49,890 nt of DNA from Corallochytrium limacisporum (taxonomy: Eukaryota > Opisthokonta), in the NCBI GenBank assembly GCA_002811645.1, contig PDIP01000068.1:1-49890 (forward strand), read 5' to 3'. The notes under the pieces were generated by a model. It searched no databases. It saw nothing but the letters and a program-made list of their open reading frames with translations, and was not told the DNA's origin. Shown here one piece after another: positions 1 through 10,264 of this stretch. The first letter of the stretch is position 1. Each line of letters begins with the position of its first letter. A program made the translations under genes and the position numbers.

Positions 1-16
1 CTGCCACCACCAACCC

Positions 17-54
17 CCCCCCTTCCCCCCTTGGGGAAGGGGGGTGGGGTGGGG
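17..54 (+). repeat. Terminal hairpin and G-quadruplex motif, left end
   Basis: Positions 17-28 (C6 TT C4) pair perfectly with 33-44 (G4 AA G6), leaving a 4-base CCTT loop. On the + strand, four G runs of at least four (33-36, 39-44, 46-49, 51-54), separated by one or two bases, form a strong predicted G-quadruplex. It is not a telomere-type TTAGGG array. The sequence breaks off 16 bases outside the stem, so this structure probably set the contig end. Confidence 0.85.
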
Positions 55-363
55 TGTGGGCTTCTGGGGTGTGTGGAGCTGGGCCAAAAATAAAGCACCT
101 GGACTGCTCAAGAATGCACACGGGCCGAGATTGTGCACTTGGTTTGGGGTCGTCGTTTCTAGTGTTTTGGGCAGTACGAGAATTTCTTTTCCGGGACCTA
201 AGATTGTACCAGTCGGAATGATTTTGGTGTATTGTATTCCCAGTTAGACGTAAAAAGCACCCAAGCTATGAGAAGATCTCGGGAAATAAACAATAGTCGG
301 TCCACATCTGTTATAGCCATTAGGAGCTCGGTGTTTTAGCTAATAACATACAGTAGCTCAATC

Positions 364-1371
364 ATGTTGTCCCTTCAGGCACTTCGTACCGTTCAGCGGG
401 CTCAGGCAGTCCAGCCTACCATGTTTACCCGTGCTATTGGTGTGCGTACCATGGCTGACTACTCCAAGACTCGCCAGAACTTGAAGATCGGTTCCAACAC
501 CAAGGTCATCTGCCAGGGTTTCACGGGTAAGCAGGGTACTTTCCATAGCCAGCAGGCAATTGAATACGGCACCAACATGGTCGGTGGTGTGTCCCCCAAG
601 AAAGCTGGTACCACCCATCTTGGTCTGCCCGTCTTCGCTAGCGTTTCCGAGGCTATGAAGGAGACCGTTGCAGATGCCACCGTCGTGTATGTGCCTCCGC
701 CGGGCGCAGCCGCCGCTATCATGGAGGCCATGGAAGCTGAGATCGGTCTCTGTGTGTGCATTACTGAGGGTATCCCTCAGGCCGATATGGTCAAGGTCAA
801 GCAAGCTCTTCTGAGCCAGGAGAAGACTCGTCTGGTGGGACCAAACTGCCCCGGTGTCATTGCCCCTGATGAGTGCAAGATTGGTATCATGCCCGGACAT
901 ATCCACAAGCGCGGTAAGATTGGTGTCGTATCCCGCTCCGGTACTCTGACCTACGAGGCCGTAGGTCAGACCACTGCCTCCGGCCAGGGACAAACCCTGT
1001 GTGTCGGTATCGGTGGTGACCCCTTCAACGGCACTAACTTCATCGACTGCCTGGACATCTTCCTGCACGACGACGAAACTGAGGGTATCATTCTCATCGG
1101 TGAGATTGGTGGCAGTGCTGAGGAAGAGGCGGCAGAGTACATCATTGAGAACAACCAGAAGAACAAGCCTATTGTTAGCTTCATTGCTGGTCGCACAGCT
1201 CCCCCCGGCCGTCGCATGGGTCACGCGGGTGCCATTATTAGCGGTGGTAAGGGAGGCGCCGATGACAAGATCAAGGCCCTGAACAAGGCTGGCGTTGAGG
1301 TTGTCGACTCCCCCGCACAAATGGGTAAGAAGATGGTCAACATGTTTGAAGAGCGTGGCATGACCCCTTAA
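364..1371 (+). CDS. LSC1: Succinate-CoA ligase, alpha subunit (mitochondrial)
   Basis: The 335-residue protein catalyses substrate-level phosphorylation in the TCA cycle (succinyl-CoA + NDP + Pi to succinate + CoA + NTP), working as a heterodimer with the beta subunit in the mitochondrial matrix. The first ~30 residues are rich in Arg, Ser and Ala with no acidic residue, as in a matrix presequence. The Rossmann-type CoA-binding domain follows (about 40-140; [11 protein letters not shown] near 51-62). GPNCPG and SRSGTLTYE lie mid-protein. The active-site loop [10 protein letters not shown] places the phosphorylated histidine at His287. Length is close to the ~330 residues usual in fungi. The ATG at 364 is the first in frame and is needed for the presequence. 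It ends in TAA with no intron. An AATAAA at 1,544-1,549 is a possible polyadenylation signal. The partner beta-subunit gene is not in this window. Confidence 0.96.
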   Translation: MLSLQALRTVQRAQAVQPTMFTRAIGVRTMADYSKTRQNLKIGSNTKVICQGFTGKQGTFHSQQAIEYGTNMVGGVSPKKAGTTHLGLPVFASVSEAMKETVADATVVYVPPPGAAAAIMEAMEAEIGLCVCITEGIPQADMVKVKQALLSQEKTRLVGPNCPGVIAPDECKIGIMPGHIHKRGKIGVVSRSGTLTYEAVGQTTASGQGQTLCVGIGGDPFNGTNFIDCLDIFLHDDETEGIILIGEIGGSAEEEAAEYIIENNQKNKPIVSFIAGRTAPPGRRMGHAGAIISGGKGGADDKIKALNKAGVEVVDSPAQMGKKMVNMFEERGMTP

Positions 1372-1977
1372 AGTAGTCTTTAACTCACTTCATCATTTGT
1401 GCTTCAATTATGCGAATCAAAACTGTCTTCAACACATGAATGTTGCTGGGGTTAGTTTTGTAGGGCAACTACTTCCCATTGATCTGGGATCAGACACACT
1501 ATAGCTTTCTCCCAGCAATCCTTATAAACGCATTCAAAAATCGAATAAAAGAAACGAAGCTCTTCAACTTGTGTGGTAGCTTTATTCACGACCCCTTGGA
1601 CCGTAGAGACACGAACTACGAGATCGATCAACTGGACCCGGTTTACTTAGCAGCGCTGCCCAAATCCCCACCTTCCCGCCAAGTACAAAGAAAAGGGGAC
1701 CCCCAACAAGTGAGGCGGGATGAAGAGGGGCGGGCGGGTTGTGAGGAAAATGTTGTCACAGTTGCTGTTGTGTTGTGTCCGTACTGGTGCGGATGGGGTC
1801 CCAGCGAGGGTGGGTGCTGGACATCCCGTCGCGGCGGCGCGGGAGAAAAGTCCCGCGGTGTTGTGGCGTTTTCACAGCGAGTAAAGTCGTGGACGAAAGG
1901 TAATTCAAGAGAGATGCGCACTGATCTCAATACCCAAGCCTTTACATTTTCGAAACACACACATACAGGACGTAAAT

Positions 1978-2499
1978 ATGGCAAACATTGACGTATGCAC
2001 GATCACTGACGACGCTAAGGCGGCGTGCAAGAAGTTGCGCTTTCGTAAGGCGCAGAACAATGGTATTCTAAGTCTGAAGATCGAGTCGATAGAGAAGGAC
2101 GCTCGTGTCGTTATTGACGAGGTCGTGGACAACGCGGACATTGAAGACTTTGGAGGCGATTTGCCCATCGCAGAACCTCGATATGTTGTCATAAGTTATT
2201 GCTTTGAACACGACGACGGAAGGAAGAGTTTCCCCTTGGTCTTTGTCAGCTACTTCCCAGATGGCACAAAACCGCAATTGAACATGATTTACACAGGAGC
2301 ACAGCCGGCTGTTATGCGAGAGTTTCAGATCAATAAGGTAAGTACTTGTTTCCCATGTCGGATATGACATAGAACTGTGAGATATTCTAACTGTTTCTTA
2401 ACCCTCCATTCCTACTTTCTTCCTTTGCAGAGTCTAAACCTCCGTGACCCTGAAGAACTCACCGAGGAGTGGATCAATGAATGTCTTGGCCTTGTGTAG
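1978..2499 (+). CDS. Glia maturation factor (ADF-homology, Arp2/3 regulator), two exons
   Basis: Exon 1 is 1,978-2,337 and exon 2 is 2,431-2,499. Joined, they give 142 residues, the usual length of GMF, ending in TAG. Family hallmarks are LRFRKAQNN near residues 20-28, PRYVVISYCFEHDDGR near 66-81, an F-P-L-V-F-V strand, and the C-terminal DPEELTEEW segment encoded by exon 2. GMF has an ADF-H fold like cofilin but binds the Arp2/3 complex and promotes debranching of actin networks; the yeast member is Aim7. The HDDGR and TEEW motifs separate it from cofilin. The gene converges on the cornichon gene. Without splicing, exon 1 runs into an intronic stop at 2,365-2,367 and loses the last helix. 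Confidence 0.93.
2338..2430 (+). other. Spliceosomal intron of the GMF gene (93 nt)
   Basis: The donor is AAG|GTAAGTAC and the acceptor is TTTGCAG|AG. TTCTAAC at 2,385-2,391 is a branch-site candidate and a pyrimidine-rich tract precedes the acceptor. It falls between codons (phase 0). Removal restores the conserved GMF C terminus, which is strong support. Confidence 0.92.
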
Positions 2500-2826
2500 A
2501 TGTGCAAGCCACCAGTACTTGAAAACTGAAGCCAAGTTTCTATTCTTGAACGACTATAGTACCGCACTATATAGAAGACTTTCGTATGTAAAACATGTCA
2601 AATGCAAGTGTAATATTTGTTTTGTGTGTGTAGCGCTATGCGCTGCAGCGTATGTTGGAACCTATGTTGTAGTTTTGATACATTTTCTGTGTGAGATGGA
2701 TGACCCTAGCCGATCCACTGCGATATCAATCCCATTGCCCTGTATTACATGGACGGGAACACGCCCGAGTTTCTATGATTCCATGCTGCCTATGAATTCA
2801 CGTACGTCTCATGCTGTAGCAGCATT

Positions 2827-3231
2827 TCAGTCGAGTAGAGCGACCATCATGCGGTACAGGTAGAAGAAGAAGCAGAGCAGGTAGAAGCCAAGCTTGACCA
2901 GGCACTCCTGACGGTGATACTTGAGCTGCTGGAATATACTGGTAGCGTCATAAGTGTGCTTCTTCTGAGTGTACTTCCATGCGTGATATCCCACCAGAGG
3001 CAAGTTCATGAGGAATGCAATAAACTGTCCCGCCGGTAAGAAGATTACAGTTAGGAAACCGTGCAGCGCATACTCCGGAATGACAAACTGATTGAGCTTG
3101 TTACAACAGTCGATGGGGTTGATGTAGTCACACTCCAAATCACTCAGCATAATAATGAAAAAGACCATGCCAAAGAGGAGGACGGCCACTAGGACCACGG
3201 CCAGAATAAACAGGAATGCCGTTCCCGACAT
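2827..3231 (-). CDS. Cornichon / Erv14-type ER cargo receptor
   Basis: This is a 134-residue intronless protein, close to yeast Erv14 (138). Cornichons load transmembrane cargo into COPII vesicles at the ER. Hydrophobic segments lie near residues 4-30, 54-80 and 106-130. The signature region includes LSDLECDYINPIDCC (about 29-43), LNQFVIPEYALHG (47-59) and the later YHAWKYTQKKHTYDAT segment, which matches the family's cytosolic loop. Start is the ATG at 3,231 on the reverse strand, and it ends in TGA. It converges with GMF, with 327 bp between the stop codons. Confidence 0.96.
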   Translation of the reverse strand: MSGTAFLFILAVVLVAVLLFGMVFFIIMLSDLECDYINPIDCCNKLNQFVIPEYALHGFLTVIFLPAGQFIAFLMNLPLVGYHAWKYTQKKHTYDATSIFQQLKYHRQECLVKLGFYLLCFFFYLYRMMVALLD

Positions 3232-5909
3232 TGTGGTTATGTTAAATTATGGAATGTGTTGTATAAGTCTTTCGTTTGAAATAAAAGATAGTCGATCATT
3301 TGTGAGCACGTCTGCTTGACATACCCTCATGGTTCGCTTCGCAATGTCATATTCCATCACTTTCATTTAAGCAAATAATACTACCACTGTGCTACGCATG
3401 AGTCCGTCACATGCCATTCGTAAATTCTCGCTGTCACTAAACTTGCTTAATCTCCGACGTGACCGCCCGCCTTTCCGATCCACACTACGACACCGTCCAA
3501 ACCTGCTCCGTGCCAGAAGCACAATGGGCGCCGGACACCGCATTTCCGCTCCCTTCCATGCAATGATGTGTCGTTTTTGCTCTTGATTTTTTCCCGCCTT
3601 CTGCGGATGACAGCTGCTGAAAGAGTGCCAACTCAAACAAGTTTGTACCCAGTAGAGACCATCAGGTCGTTCCGGGCAAGTTCGCGGGTCGCGCTTGTGA
3701 CTTCGAGAATGAATTGTTGGTTCGTGAAGCGATACTATAGCCACTGTCTCTGCCGGGGTTTGTATGTTTTCGTTCCGGGCCGTGTGTGTTGTGATTTTCC
3801 TATTAGTTATTACATAAGAACGCGCCAATGAAACTGAAAACCTAATAACACTGTACAATCATCTCTTATCCTGCCCCAGAAGGGTGCATGCTTAACGGCC
3901 CGGCATATGATGGGCGAGCTCACTCCTTCCTTTACGTGGAAGGGTACAAAGGAGTCTGCTTGACCATGCACATCGTTCATGGCCAGACAAGACGTGTGAT
4001 GGATGAGGAAATCGTGCACAATTGTGGATGCCTCATTACCTTCGTTTGGCTGGCTGCCATTGGCTGAAATTGTGGGCATTCAGGAGCTGAACAGGGCGAT
4101 GGAGAGACGGAAGAAATTGTAGGGGGGGGTGGGCTCTGGGAAAAGGGGCCGAAAGACAGCTGGAAACTGGACGGGAAAGCCGGTTACAATAAAGAGGCCC
4201 CTGATTCAATCACCCATATACTGACTTCCACGGTCAAACTCCGTGCGCTTGTTATTCTGTTGTGACTATGGCAGCAGCAAAGCGGCAAGGGAAAGCAAGG
4301 AGTGCGATCGTGAGACCTCCTCACCCGTGCTCTCGGCCACCATAATTTTTCTCTACAACTTGCGAGGAAAAGCTCGCAACGAGGAAGAGTGCCCAAGGCA
4401 GGGCGAGAGGGGAGAAATCTCCAGAGCGGCTCAAAGTTTCTGCCACCACAAAGACAGCAACCGTGAAGCCGGAATGGAAAAGAAAAAGTATGAACCAGGT
4501 AAGCAGCACATGGGCCACCGCCATTGCATCTCTTCGAACGGTTGAAGCGGTACTTTCACTGCTGCATGACCTGCCGCAATATGCTCAATATAGGCTGTAT
4601 GGTTCTCGGCACGCACCCCCGAATTCTCGACGTGCTCAGAATGACGGTGTCACCGTCGAGGGCGAAAGCTCGGAAGAAGGATACCACCACGGTTGTGGAA
4701 ATTATGCTGCGACCAGCATGAATTGGGTCCAAAGCGCATGGAGACGGAGCAGATAATAGCAGAGTACCCATTGAAAGAATCCGCCGCCAGTGTTGGTCTC
4801 TATTCCGCTATTATTCAGGAAGGCAGCAGCGGTGCCAGAATGCAGCAACAGCGGCGCCCACTTATTCCATGCTCGGCGTTGGGTATGCCTGCTTGAGGCT
4901 AACCACACCGAACACGGGGAGAAAAGCAAAACAACCGAACAGATAGCCCGCTCCGTGACCAAATTCAAGAAGTGAGGGCAGGAGAGCCCGAATGGAGCCC
5001 TAGGGAGACACAGCGCTCTCCCCGTTTCGTACCCGAGGGCGGTGCGGGAGGGACAACAATCGAATTTTTGTTCGCTCGCCGTACATTTTCGTTTTTCCGT
5101 CGCGCATGGAAAGAAGGCGCCATCTTTCGTTCCGTCCCTACAGCGCACACAAGCAGCACAGCAGCCGCGTCTGACGAAGAAAAAAAAAAGGCCCACCCAC
5201 GAACACACACTTGCCATCCTGTCCCAACATTCTGTGCACCGCGCGCGTTAGCTTTCGGTACATTACCACTTGCATGTGTTGATAGCAAATCAGTCCGTAC
5301 GCAGAGATATTGGGAGCGGGGCCTACATGGTCCTTTTCGTTTTCCATTTCGCAGGGTCACCTCTCCAAAGGATTGTTTCAATCTTCATGTGGCGTACCTG
5401 GTTAAAACCTGGGCGCCAGATAGAGGAGGGGCACAAACTGATTATCAATGGAAGAGTTGGTGAAAAACCTGGTCGTCGACAGTGGTAGCAACAAAAAGTG
5501 TTTTGGGGCCCCTGCAGTGTTTCAGAGCCCACTTTTGTTATTTTTTCGCGTGAGTGAAACGCAAGGACTAAGCTTTAGAGTGGCTGCGATGGAATTCATT
5601 GGAGCATAAGTTCTCTGCCAAAAGTAACCAGACTTGTGGAGTACGAGAAAAATCCTGCCAAGATAAGGGACATCAAGAGCCTTGGCTATTTGAGTCAAAT
5701 CACTGTTTATAATCACCTTTCCTTTTTGCCTACTTGATACAACGCGTAGTCTACATTACTGGGACTTATTTGTATGTATTGAATTTTGACGGGTTCGTTG
5801 AAAGTCGCAGGATTATAAACAACAGGTGTCGGTGACCATTGAATGGGAATCGGGCCTTTGTAATTATAAGGAGAGCCAAACAGGTCACGGAATTATAACC
5901 GAATAAGAA
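3232..5909. other. 2.7-kb intergenic stretch with no convincing gene
   Basis: Several open frames of 60-170 codons occur here on both strands (for example 3,367-3,858 and 4,702-5,217 on minus, and 4,972-5,463 on plus). They overlap one another, show no recognisable domain, and are rich in Ser, Arg, Cys and His as expected of translated non-coding DNA. I see no tRNA, snRNA or mobile element. The left end must hold the cornichon promoter and the right end the PP1 promoter. An unrecognised intron-containing or non-coding gene cannot be ruled out. The mirror is 43,982-46,659. Confidence 0.6.
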
Positions 5910-6851
5910 ATGGCAACCAACGTCGACATCGACATTGACGCCGTCATCGCTTCCCTGTTGGAAGTCAAGGGTGAACGTCCGGGCAAACAGGTACAGCTGA
6001 GCGAGCAGACTATTCGTGGTCTTTGCATTAAGGCACGTGAGATCTTTGTGCAGCAGCCTATCCTGCTGGAGCTGGAGGCCCCGATCAAGATCTGCGGTGA
6101 TGTCCATGGGCAGTATTTTGATCTGCTTCGTCTTTTCGAGTACGGCGGTTTTCCTCCCGAATCCAACTACCTCTTCCTCGGAGACTATGTTGATCGCGGT
6201 AAACAGAGTCTGGAGACCATTTGCCTGCTTCTAGCTTACAAGATCAAATACCCCGAAAATTTCTTCATTTTGCGCGGAAATCACGAATGTGCCAGCATTA
6301 ACCGCATTTACGGTTTCTACGATGAATGCAAGCGGCGGTACAACATTAAGTTGTGGAAGACATTCACAGACTGCTTCAACTGCTTGCCCATTGCTGCAGT
6401 AATTGACGAGAAAATTTTCTGCATGCATGGTGGTCTGAGCCCTGATTTGGTGAACATGGAACAGCTGCGCCGTATCATGCGCCCAACTGATGTGCCTGAC
6501 ACTGGTCTGCTGTGTGACTTGCTGTGGAGTGATCCCGACAAAGATATTTCGGGTTGGGGAGAAAATGACCGAGGTGTGTCTTTCACATTCGGACCAGATG
6601 TGGTTAGCAAGTTCTTGACACGTCACGACTTTGATCTCATTTGCCGAGCCCACCAGGTCGTGGAAGATGGCTATGAATTCTTTGCAAAACGTCAGCTCGT
6701 GACCATTTTCTCAGCACCAAACTACTGTGGTGAATTCGACAACGCTGGAGCAATGATGAGCGTAGATGAGACGCTCATGTGCTCTTTCCACATCCTGAAG
6801 CCGGCCGAGAAAAAGATGCTGGCCAATGATAAGAAGGGAAAGAAGAAATAA
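5910..6851 (+). CDS. GLC7: Serine/threonine protein phosphatase PP1 catalytic subunit
   Basis: The 313-residue intronless protein is the catalytic core of PP1, a dinuclear-metal phosphatase steered by regulatory subunits in mitosis, glycogen metabolism and transcription. Metal-binding motifs sit at the same positions as in animal PP1: GDVHGQ (Asp64, His66), GDYVDRG (Asp92) and RGNHE (Asn124, His125). [16 protein letters not shown] is the diagnostic PP1 signature. Residues 160-180 contain the conserved HGGLSPDL. The C-terminal tail is short and basic (KKGKKK) and lacks the animal TPPR site. The start at 5,910 leaves the usual short N terminus, and it ends in TAA. High conservation makes this the most secure call in the window. 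Other PPP families (PP2A, PP4, PP6) lack this C-terminal signature. Confidence 0.98.
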   Translation: MATNVDIDIDAVIASLLEVKGERPGKQVQLSEQTIRGLCIKAREIFVQQPILLELEAPIKICGDVHGQYFDLLRLFEYGGFPPESNYLFLGDYVDRGKQSLETICLLLAYKIKYPENFFILRGNHECASINRIYGFYDECKRRYNIKLWKTFTDCFNCLPIAAVIDEKIFCMHGGLSPDLVNMEQLRRIMRPTDVPDTGLLCDLLWSDPDKDISGWGENDRGVSFTFGPDVVSKFLTRHDFDLICRAHQVVEDGYEFFAKRQLVTIFSAPNYCGEFDNAGAMMSVDETLMCSFHILKPAEKKMLANDKKGKKK

Positions 6852-8281
6852 GAAACATCTCTGTCACAAAGGCAATTCTGGGCAGCTCGCTGATATGTGG
6901 TCATGGTATGGTGAGGGACCCCGAAATAAGAACTCTGGGTGCGCGTTTCAAATCAACAGGGCATGGACAACAGTGTTCATCTGTAGTTTTTTTTCGCATA
7001 TTTGATTTCATCCAACCGCTTCCAAATTGAAATGACAACACACTCGGTCTTGGAGACGGTTTTCTCGTGTCGTTCTGTCATGTATGTGTTAGTCAGCTCA
7101 CAAGCGCACTAGCACTCGTTACGAGGCCACTGATCTCCACAAACATCTGCCCTTTTCTGCACAATCGCCGGTTGATTTGATTTCCACCGTCATCTATTGA
7201 GAGAACTTGAATCCTCATTATAAAACGATGCTTTCCATCATGGTTGACCTGGAGAGGAAGCAACATGGGTTCTGAATGCCCATGGCCACAACAAGGAATC
7301 ACTTGTCATCTGAGCACCCACCCCATCCTAGTGAATCGTAAGCATAACACCTAGCAACTTTACAAAAGAGTATGAGTACCCCCATTTAATTGTCGTTTAA
7401 GAGAACGGAATACAGATCGGGTACTTTCAAAATAGCCAAGGACTCCATAACGCTCTGTATGCGGGACGGGACCAGCCAAGGCCGTGAACAATTCATCCTG
7501 ATTGAAACTTGATCCATCTACGACTTTGCGATGCATCGTTTATGTCCCAATCTCCTTGCTTTTCGACTCATAAGGGCAACATCGGACATATGGAGCATCC
7601 TTAGTTTGCCATGTTTTTGGAAATCATGTGCTTGATGCAAAGTTTAGTCCAGAATATTTGCAACATTGGCGTGACCTGGCAGTACGCTGCTTCCGCATCC
7701 TCTTCGTGGTTCCTGCGCCGGGCTCTCAATTTTTGGCGACCAGGCAATTTGGAACCCTGTTTCCTTCACATACGGGAATAAAATACATAGTATGTTGAAG
7801 GCAGTCGCTCATATATAAAATCTCTGACCTGTAGCCGCCAGCTGAACAAATTGAACGCATCCATTACATTATCGTGAGGTGGAAATTCGTTGGGTGCAGT
7901 AAGCTAAACTCTGCGAACATTGCAGGTCGTATCCTCAATTACGCTCAGTATCGAAGTGTAGTGTGAATTACGTACCGATGCCCCCTCCCCCGGGGCAACG
8001 TTTGCACTAAGGCTGCGGTTTACACTTCACTCATCTGTGGGTGTTCCTAACGCGGGCCGGCCGATTTACATAGGATGGGTCATACTGCAGTGTGCAGAAA
8101 TGAAGGGGGCAGTTGGGAAGGCGGGCCACGCGCGCAGTAGGGGGCCCTCAGCGGGAACGGGGTGCGGGTCCCACCTGAAGTCCCGGAGGGTACTTCATGT
8201 GGCTGCCTCACCCTATCATTTGAGATTGGATTTTGGAGCCCGAAGATCGCGCGGATGATCTTTTAATAGTGTAGTCTCGAC
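6852..8281. other. 1.4-kb intergenic stretch between PP1 and the SPOUT1 gene
   Basis: No convincing coding region. A 69-codon frame on the minus strand (7,093-7,302) contains a compositionally protein-like stretch and is preceded, in its own direction, by a possible splice acceptor (CTCTCCAG). No matching upstream exon or family was found. A TATATAAAA box lies at 7,812-7,820, far from the next start codon. The last 300 bp are GC-rich. The mirror is 41,610-43,039. Confidence 0.55.
7812..7820 (+). promoter_or_regulatory. TATATAAAA box without an assigned gene
   Basis: A strong TATA-like element about 460 bp upstream of the SPOUT1 start codon. It could drive that gene with a long leader or with an unseen 5' UTR intron, or an unannotated non-coding transcript. 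The mirror is 42,071-42,079. Confidence 0.3.
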
Positions 8282-9415
8282 ATGATGCTGGAGACCAATC
8301 CAGGTGATACGTCGGCCAGCGACCCAATGCTGGAAAAGCAAGAGGCCAAGAAAAGGAAGGCCAAGCAACCGGGCACCGAAGGCAAGGAACCTGCCTCCAA
8401 ACAAGCTAAGACAGAAAAGAAGAAGGAAAAGAAACATAGCAAGCCAAAACAGCGTCCTACAGTTTCCGTAGCGCTTCCGGGATCTATAGTTGACAATGCA
8501 CAGTCAGGGGAGCTGCGAACTTACCTGGCAGGTCAGATTGCTAGGGCGCTTACTGTTTATGAAGTGGACGAGGTAGTTGTCTTTGACGAATCTCAGAGCG
8601 GGCACACAACAACCGAAGGTGCAGTAACAGATGCAAAGAACACGGAAGGCACTGTCTTTCTGGCTCGGATATTGCAGTATCTTGAAACTCCGCAGTACCT
8701 CCGTAAGCATTTCTTCCCTAAGCACAGGGATCTCCAGTACGCTGGTTTACTGAATCCTCTAGATGCCCCCCATCATCTCCGTGAGACCATGCCATCGCGG
8801 TTTAGGGAGGGCGTGACCCTCGACCGGCCAACCAAGAATCAGCAGGGAACCTATGTTTACGTAGGTCTGAAGAAGGAGGTGCTCGTTGACAAAGTCATCC
8901 AGCCCGGTGTCCGAGTGACTGTTGACCTAGGAGAAAACGCAGTTAATGTGGAGTTGGCGTTCAGCCAGGATAAGCATCTGAATGGTGTACTGGTCAGTCC
9001 CACGACACCTCGCAACGCACCAACACCTCACAATCAATACTGGGGGTACACGACGCGAATGGCATCGTCCCTGTCAGAGGTCTTCACTGGCTCACCCTTC
9101 AAGAGGGGCTACGATCTGACTATTGGTACTTCCGAACGCGGTGACAACGTCGATGAGATGTCGAACATGCCAGATTTTGAGCATAGTCTAATCGTCCTGG
9201 GCGGTGTACATGGCTTAGAGGCTAGTCTGGAAGCCGACGAACAGCTCCCATTGGATAACCCCAAGTATCTGTTTGACACATACCTGAATGTATGCCCTTC
9301 TCAGGGCAGTCGCACCATTCGTACAGAAGAGGCTCTGCTGATCACTATGTCCGCACTAAGACCCATGTTGCAAAAAAAGATCACGTCCAACATTACCCCT
9401 ACAAACAGTTCATGA
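8282..9415 (+). CDS. SPOUT1 (C9orf114/CENP-32) family RNA methyltransferase
   Basis: A 377-residue intronless protein. Residues 18-60 are a Lys-rich, low-complexity segment that probably localises it to the nucleus or nucleolus. The rest is the SPOUT-type domain: VSVALPGSIVDNAQS (61-75), LRTYLAGQIARAL, VVVFDES, FLARILQYLETPQYLRK, FPKHRDLQYAGLLNPLDAPHH, YWGYTTRMASSLS, GYDLTIGTSERG and the C-terminal knot PSQGSRTIRTEEALL. The last two stretches are the expected SAM-binding trefoil-knot region. The family is conserved from fungi to humans, where it is linked to RNA methylation and to the centrosome-spindle connection. There are two consecutive ATGs; the first (8,282) is used here. It ends in TGA. 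It converges with the TFIIIC-like gene, with 58 bp between the stops. Confidence 0.95.
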   Translation: MMLETNPGDTSASDPMLEKQEAKKRKAKQPGTEGKEPASKQAKTEKKKEKKHSKPKQRPTVSVALPGSIVDNAQSGELRTYLAGQIARALTVYEVDEVVVFDESQSGHTTTEGAVTDAKNTEGTVFLARILQYLETPQYLRKHFFPKHRDLQYAGLLNPLDAPHHLRETMPSRFREGVTLDRPTKNQQGTYVYVGLKKEVLVDKVIQPGVRVTVDLGENAVNVELAFSQDKHLNGVLVSPTTPRNAPTPHNQYWGYTTRMASSLSEVFTGSPFKRGYDLTIGTSERGDNVDEMSNMPDFEHSLIVLGGVHGLEASLEADEQLPLDNPKYLFDTYLNVCPSQGSRTIRTEEALLITMSALRPMLQKKITSNITPTNSS

Positions 9416-9442
9416 AAATTTATCATATCATCATGCTTCCCT

Positions 9443-9448
9443 AATAAA
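9443..9448 (+). terminator. AATAAA polyadenylation signal of the SPOUT1 gene
   Basis: It lies 28 bp after the stop codon and only 26 bp before the stop of the convergent TFIIIC-like gene, so the 3' UTRs almost certainly overlap as antisense. The mirror is 40,443-40,448. Confidence 0.5.
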
Positions 9449-9473
9449 CTCTTCCATTGTTCATATAATTTCT

Positions 9474-9866
9474 TCAGTCGTTTGTAAAATCACGTTTGAA
9501 ATGCATATGATCTTCGCTAGCACCAACGAAATGACAAGTAGGGTTGCCTTCATCATCCAAGGATTCTTCAAATATCAGTGCTTTCCGCCGACCGTTAATG
9601 TACTTCCCGGAAAACTTCATGCCTCCAAGGGCTGCTGTGGGTTGCTTGTCAAGTAGATTCTTAAATGTTACGCTGCCCTCTGGTAGATCTAAAATAGTAT
9701 TGGGCTCTACAAGACCGTCGAAGGTGCATACAACTAGAGTCGCTTCGTTCTGCCCTTCTATATCATTCTCTTTTGACTGCCTCTTTGGCGACGGCTGGTC
9801 TTCCTCATGGTGATCATCATCGCTACGCGTACGGGTGCGGCGCCTGCCGTGCCCTTGTCTAGGCAT
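9474..9866 (-). CDS. TFIIIC tau55 / GTF3C6-like small subunit
   Basis: A 130-residue protein. Residues 1-38 are basic and acidic low complexity (GRRRTRTRSDDDHHEED). Residues 42-128 resemble the TFIIIC sub6/tau55 C-terminal beta-rich domain: TLVVCTFDGLV, a strand near MKFSGKYINGRRKALIFEES, then CHFVGASEDHMHFKRDF. In human GTF3C6 the corresponding stretch has FAGEYED and VIFEE followed by a K-C-H segment. TFIIIC binds the A and B boxes of tRNA genes and recruits TFIIIB and RNA polymerase III. Human GTF3C6 is longer, and yeast Tfc7 adds a phosphatase-like domain that is absent here. The call rests on remembered family patterns. It is divergent from the kinase gene across 398 bp. Confidence 0.62.
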   Translation of the reverse strand: MPRQGHGRRRTRTRSDDDHHEEDQPSPKRQSKENDIEGQNEATLVVCTFDGLVEPNTILDLPEGSVTFKNLLDKQPTAALGGMKFSGKYINGRRKALIFEESLDDEGNPTCHFVGASEDHMHFKRDFTND

Positions 9867-10106
9867 TGTTTATCTACATCTTCTGAACTATGGATGGACT
9901 TGTTGACTTCTCATGATCTCATTATAACACAGTGCTGCCAATTTTTAAATACCAATGCAGTGGGACCTACCCCGACAGCCACTCGCAACTTTGCACGGCG
10001 CTCTTGGCCGGCTTCCCCACCCTTCTCGAACGGACGGAGGGAGGAAATCCTAGCCACGTCAAGAATAGCCCCTGTGACGTTCTCCATGTAGAGTGGCAAC
10101 TTGCTC

Positions 10107-10113
10107 TATATAT
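10107..10113. promoter_or_regulatory. TATATAT element in the divergent TFIIIC-like / kinase promoter
   Basis: It sits in the 398-bp region between two divergent start codons, 152 bp before the kinase ATG and 241 bp from the other start. Its near-symmetric sequence does not settle which gene it serves. The mirror is 39,778-39,784. Confidence 0.3.
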
Positions 10114-10264
10114 CGTCGGCGATAAAGGTACTCAGGAGCCACAACGTGAGTGTGTAAGGGTTCATCTCAAAGTAGGAAGCGTCTTGGAGTAACAACAATA
10201 CACCCAAATTGGCGTAGTGTGAAGGCAGATGCTATTTGTGGTGATGCTGTAGTTGTTGTCTCGG

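Noticed and set aside
33-54. Telomere at the contig end
   Set aside because: The G runs are irregular (4, 6, 4, 4, separated by AA, T, T) and not a tandem telomeric unit; only about 20 bases long.
358-1320. 320-codon frame antisense to succinate-CoA ligase
   Set aside because: A long shadow frame caused by the codon bias of the strongly conserved + strand gene; no recognisable protein.
3382-3395. TAGCACAGTGGTAG on the minus strand, resembling a tRNA A box and the 5' end of U4 snRNA
   Set aside because: No B box (GTTCGANTC) follows within tRNA distance, the D-stem does not pair, and the downstream sequence does not match U4.
4702-5463. Overlapping frames of 138-171 codons on both strands
   Set aside because: Mutually overlapping, Cys/Arg/Ser-rich, and without domains or supported splice sites. 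Best read as non-coding.
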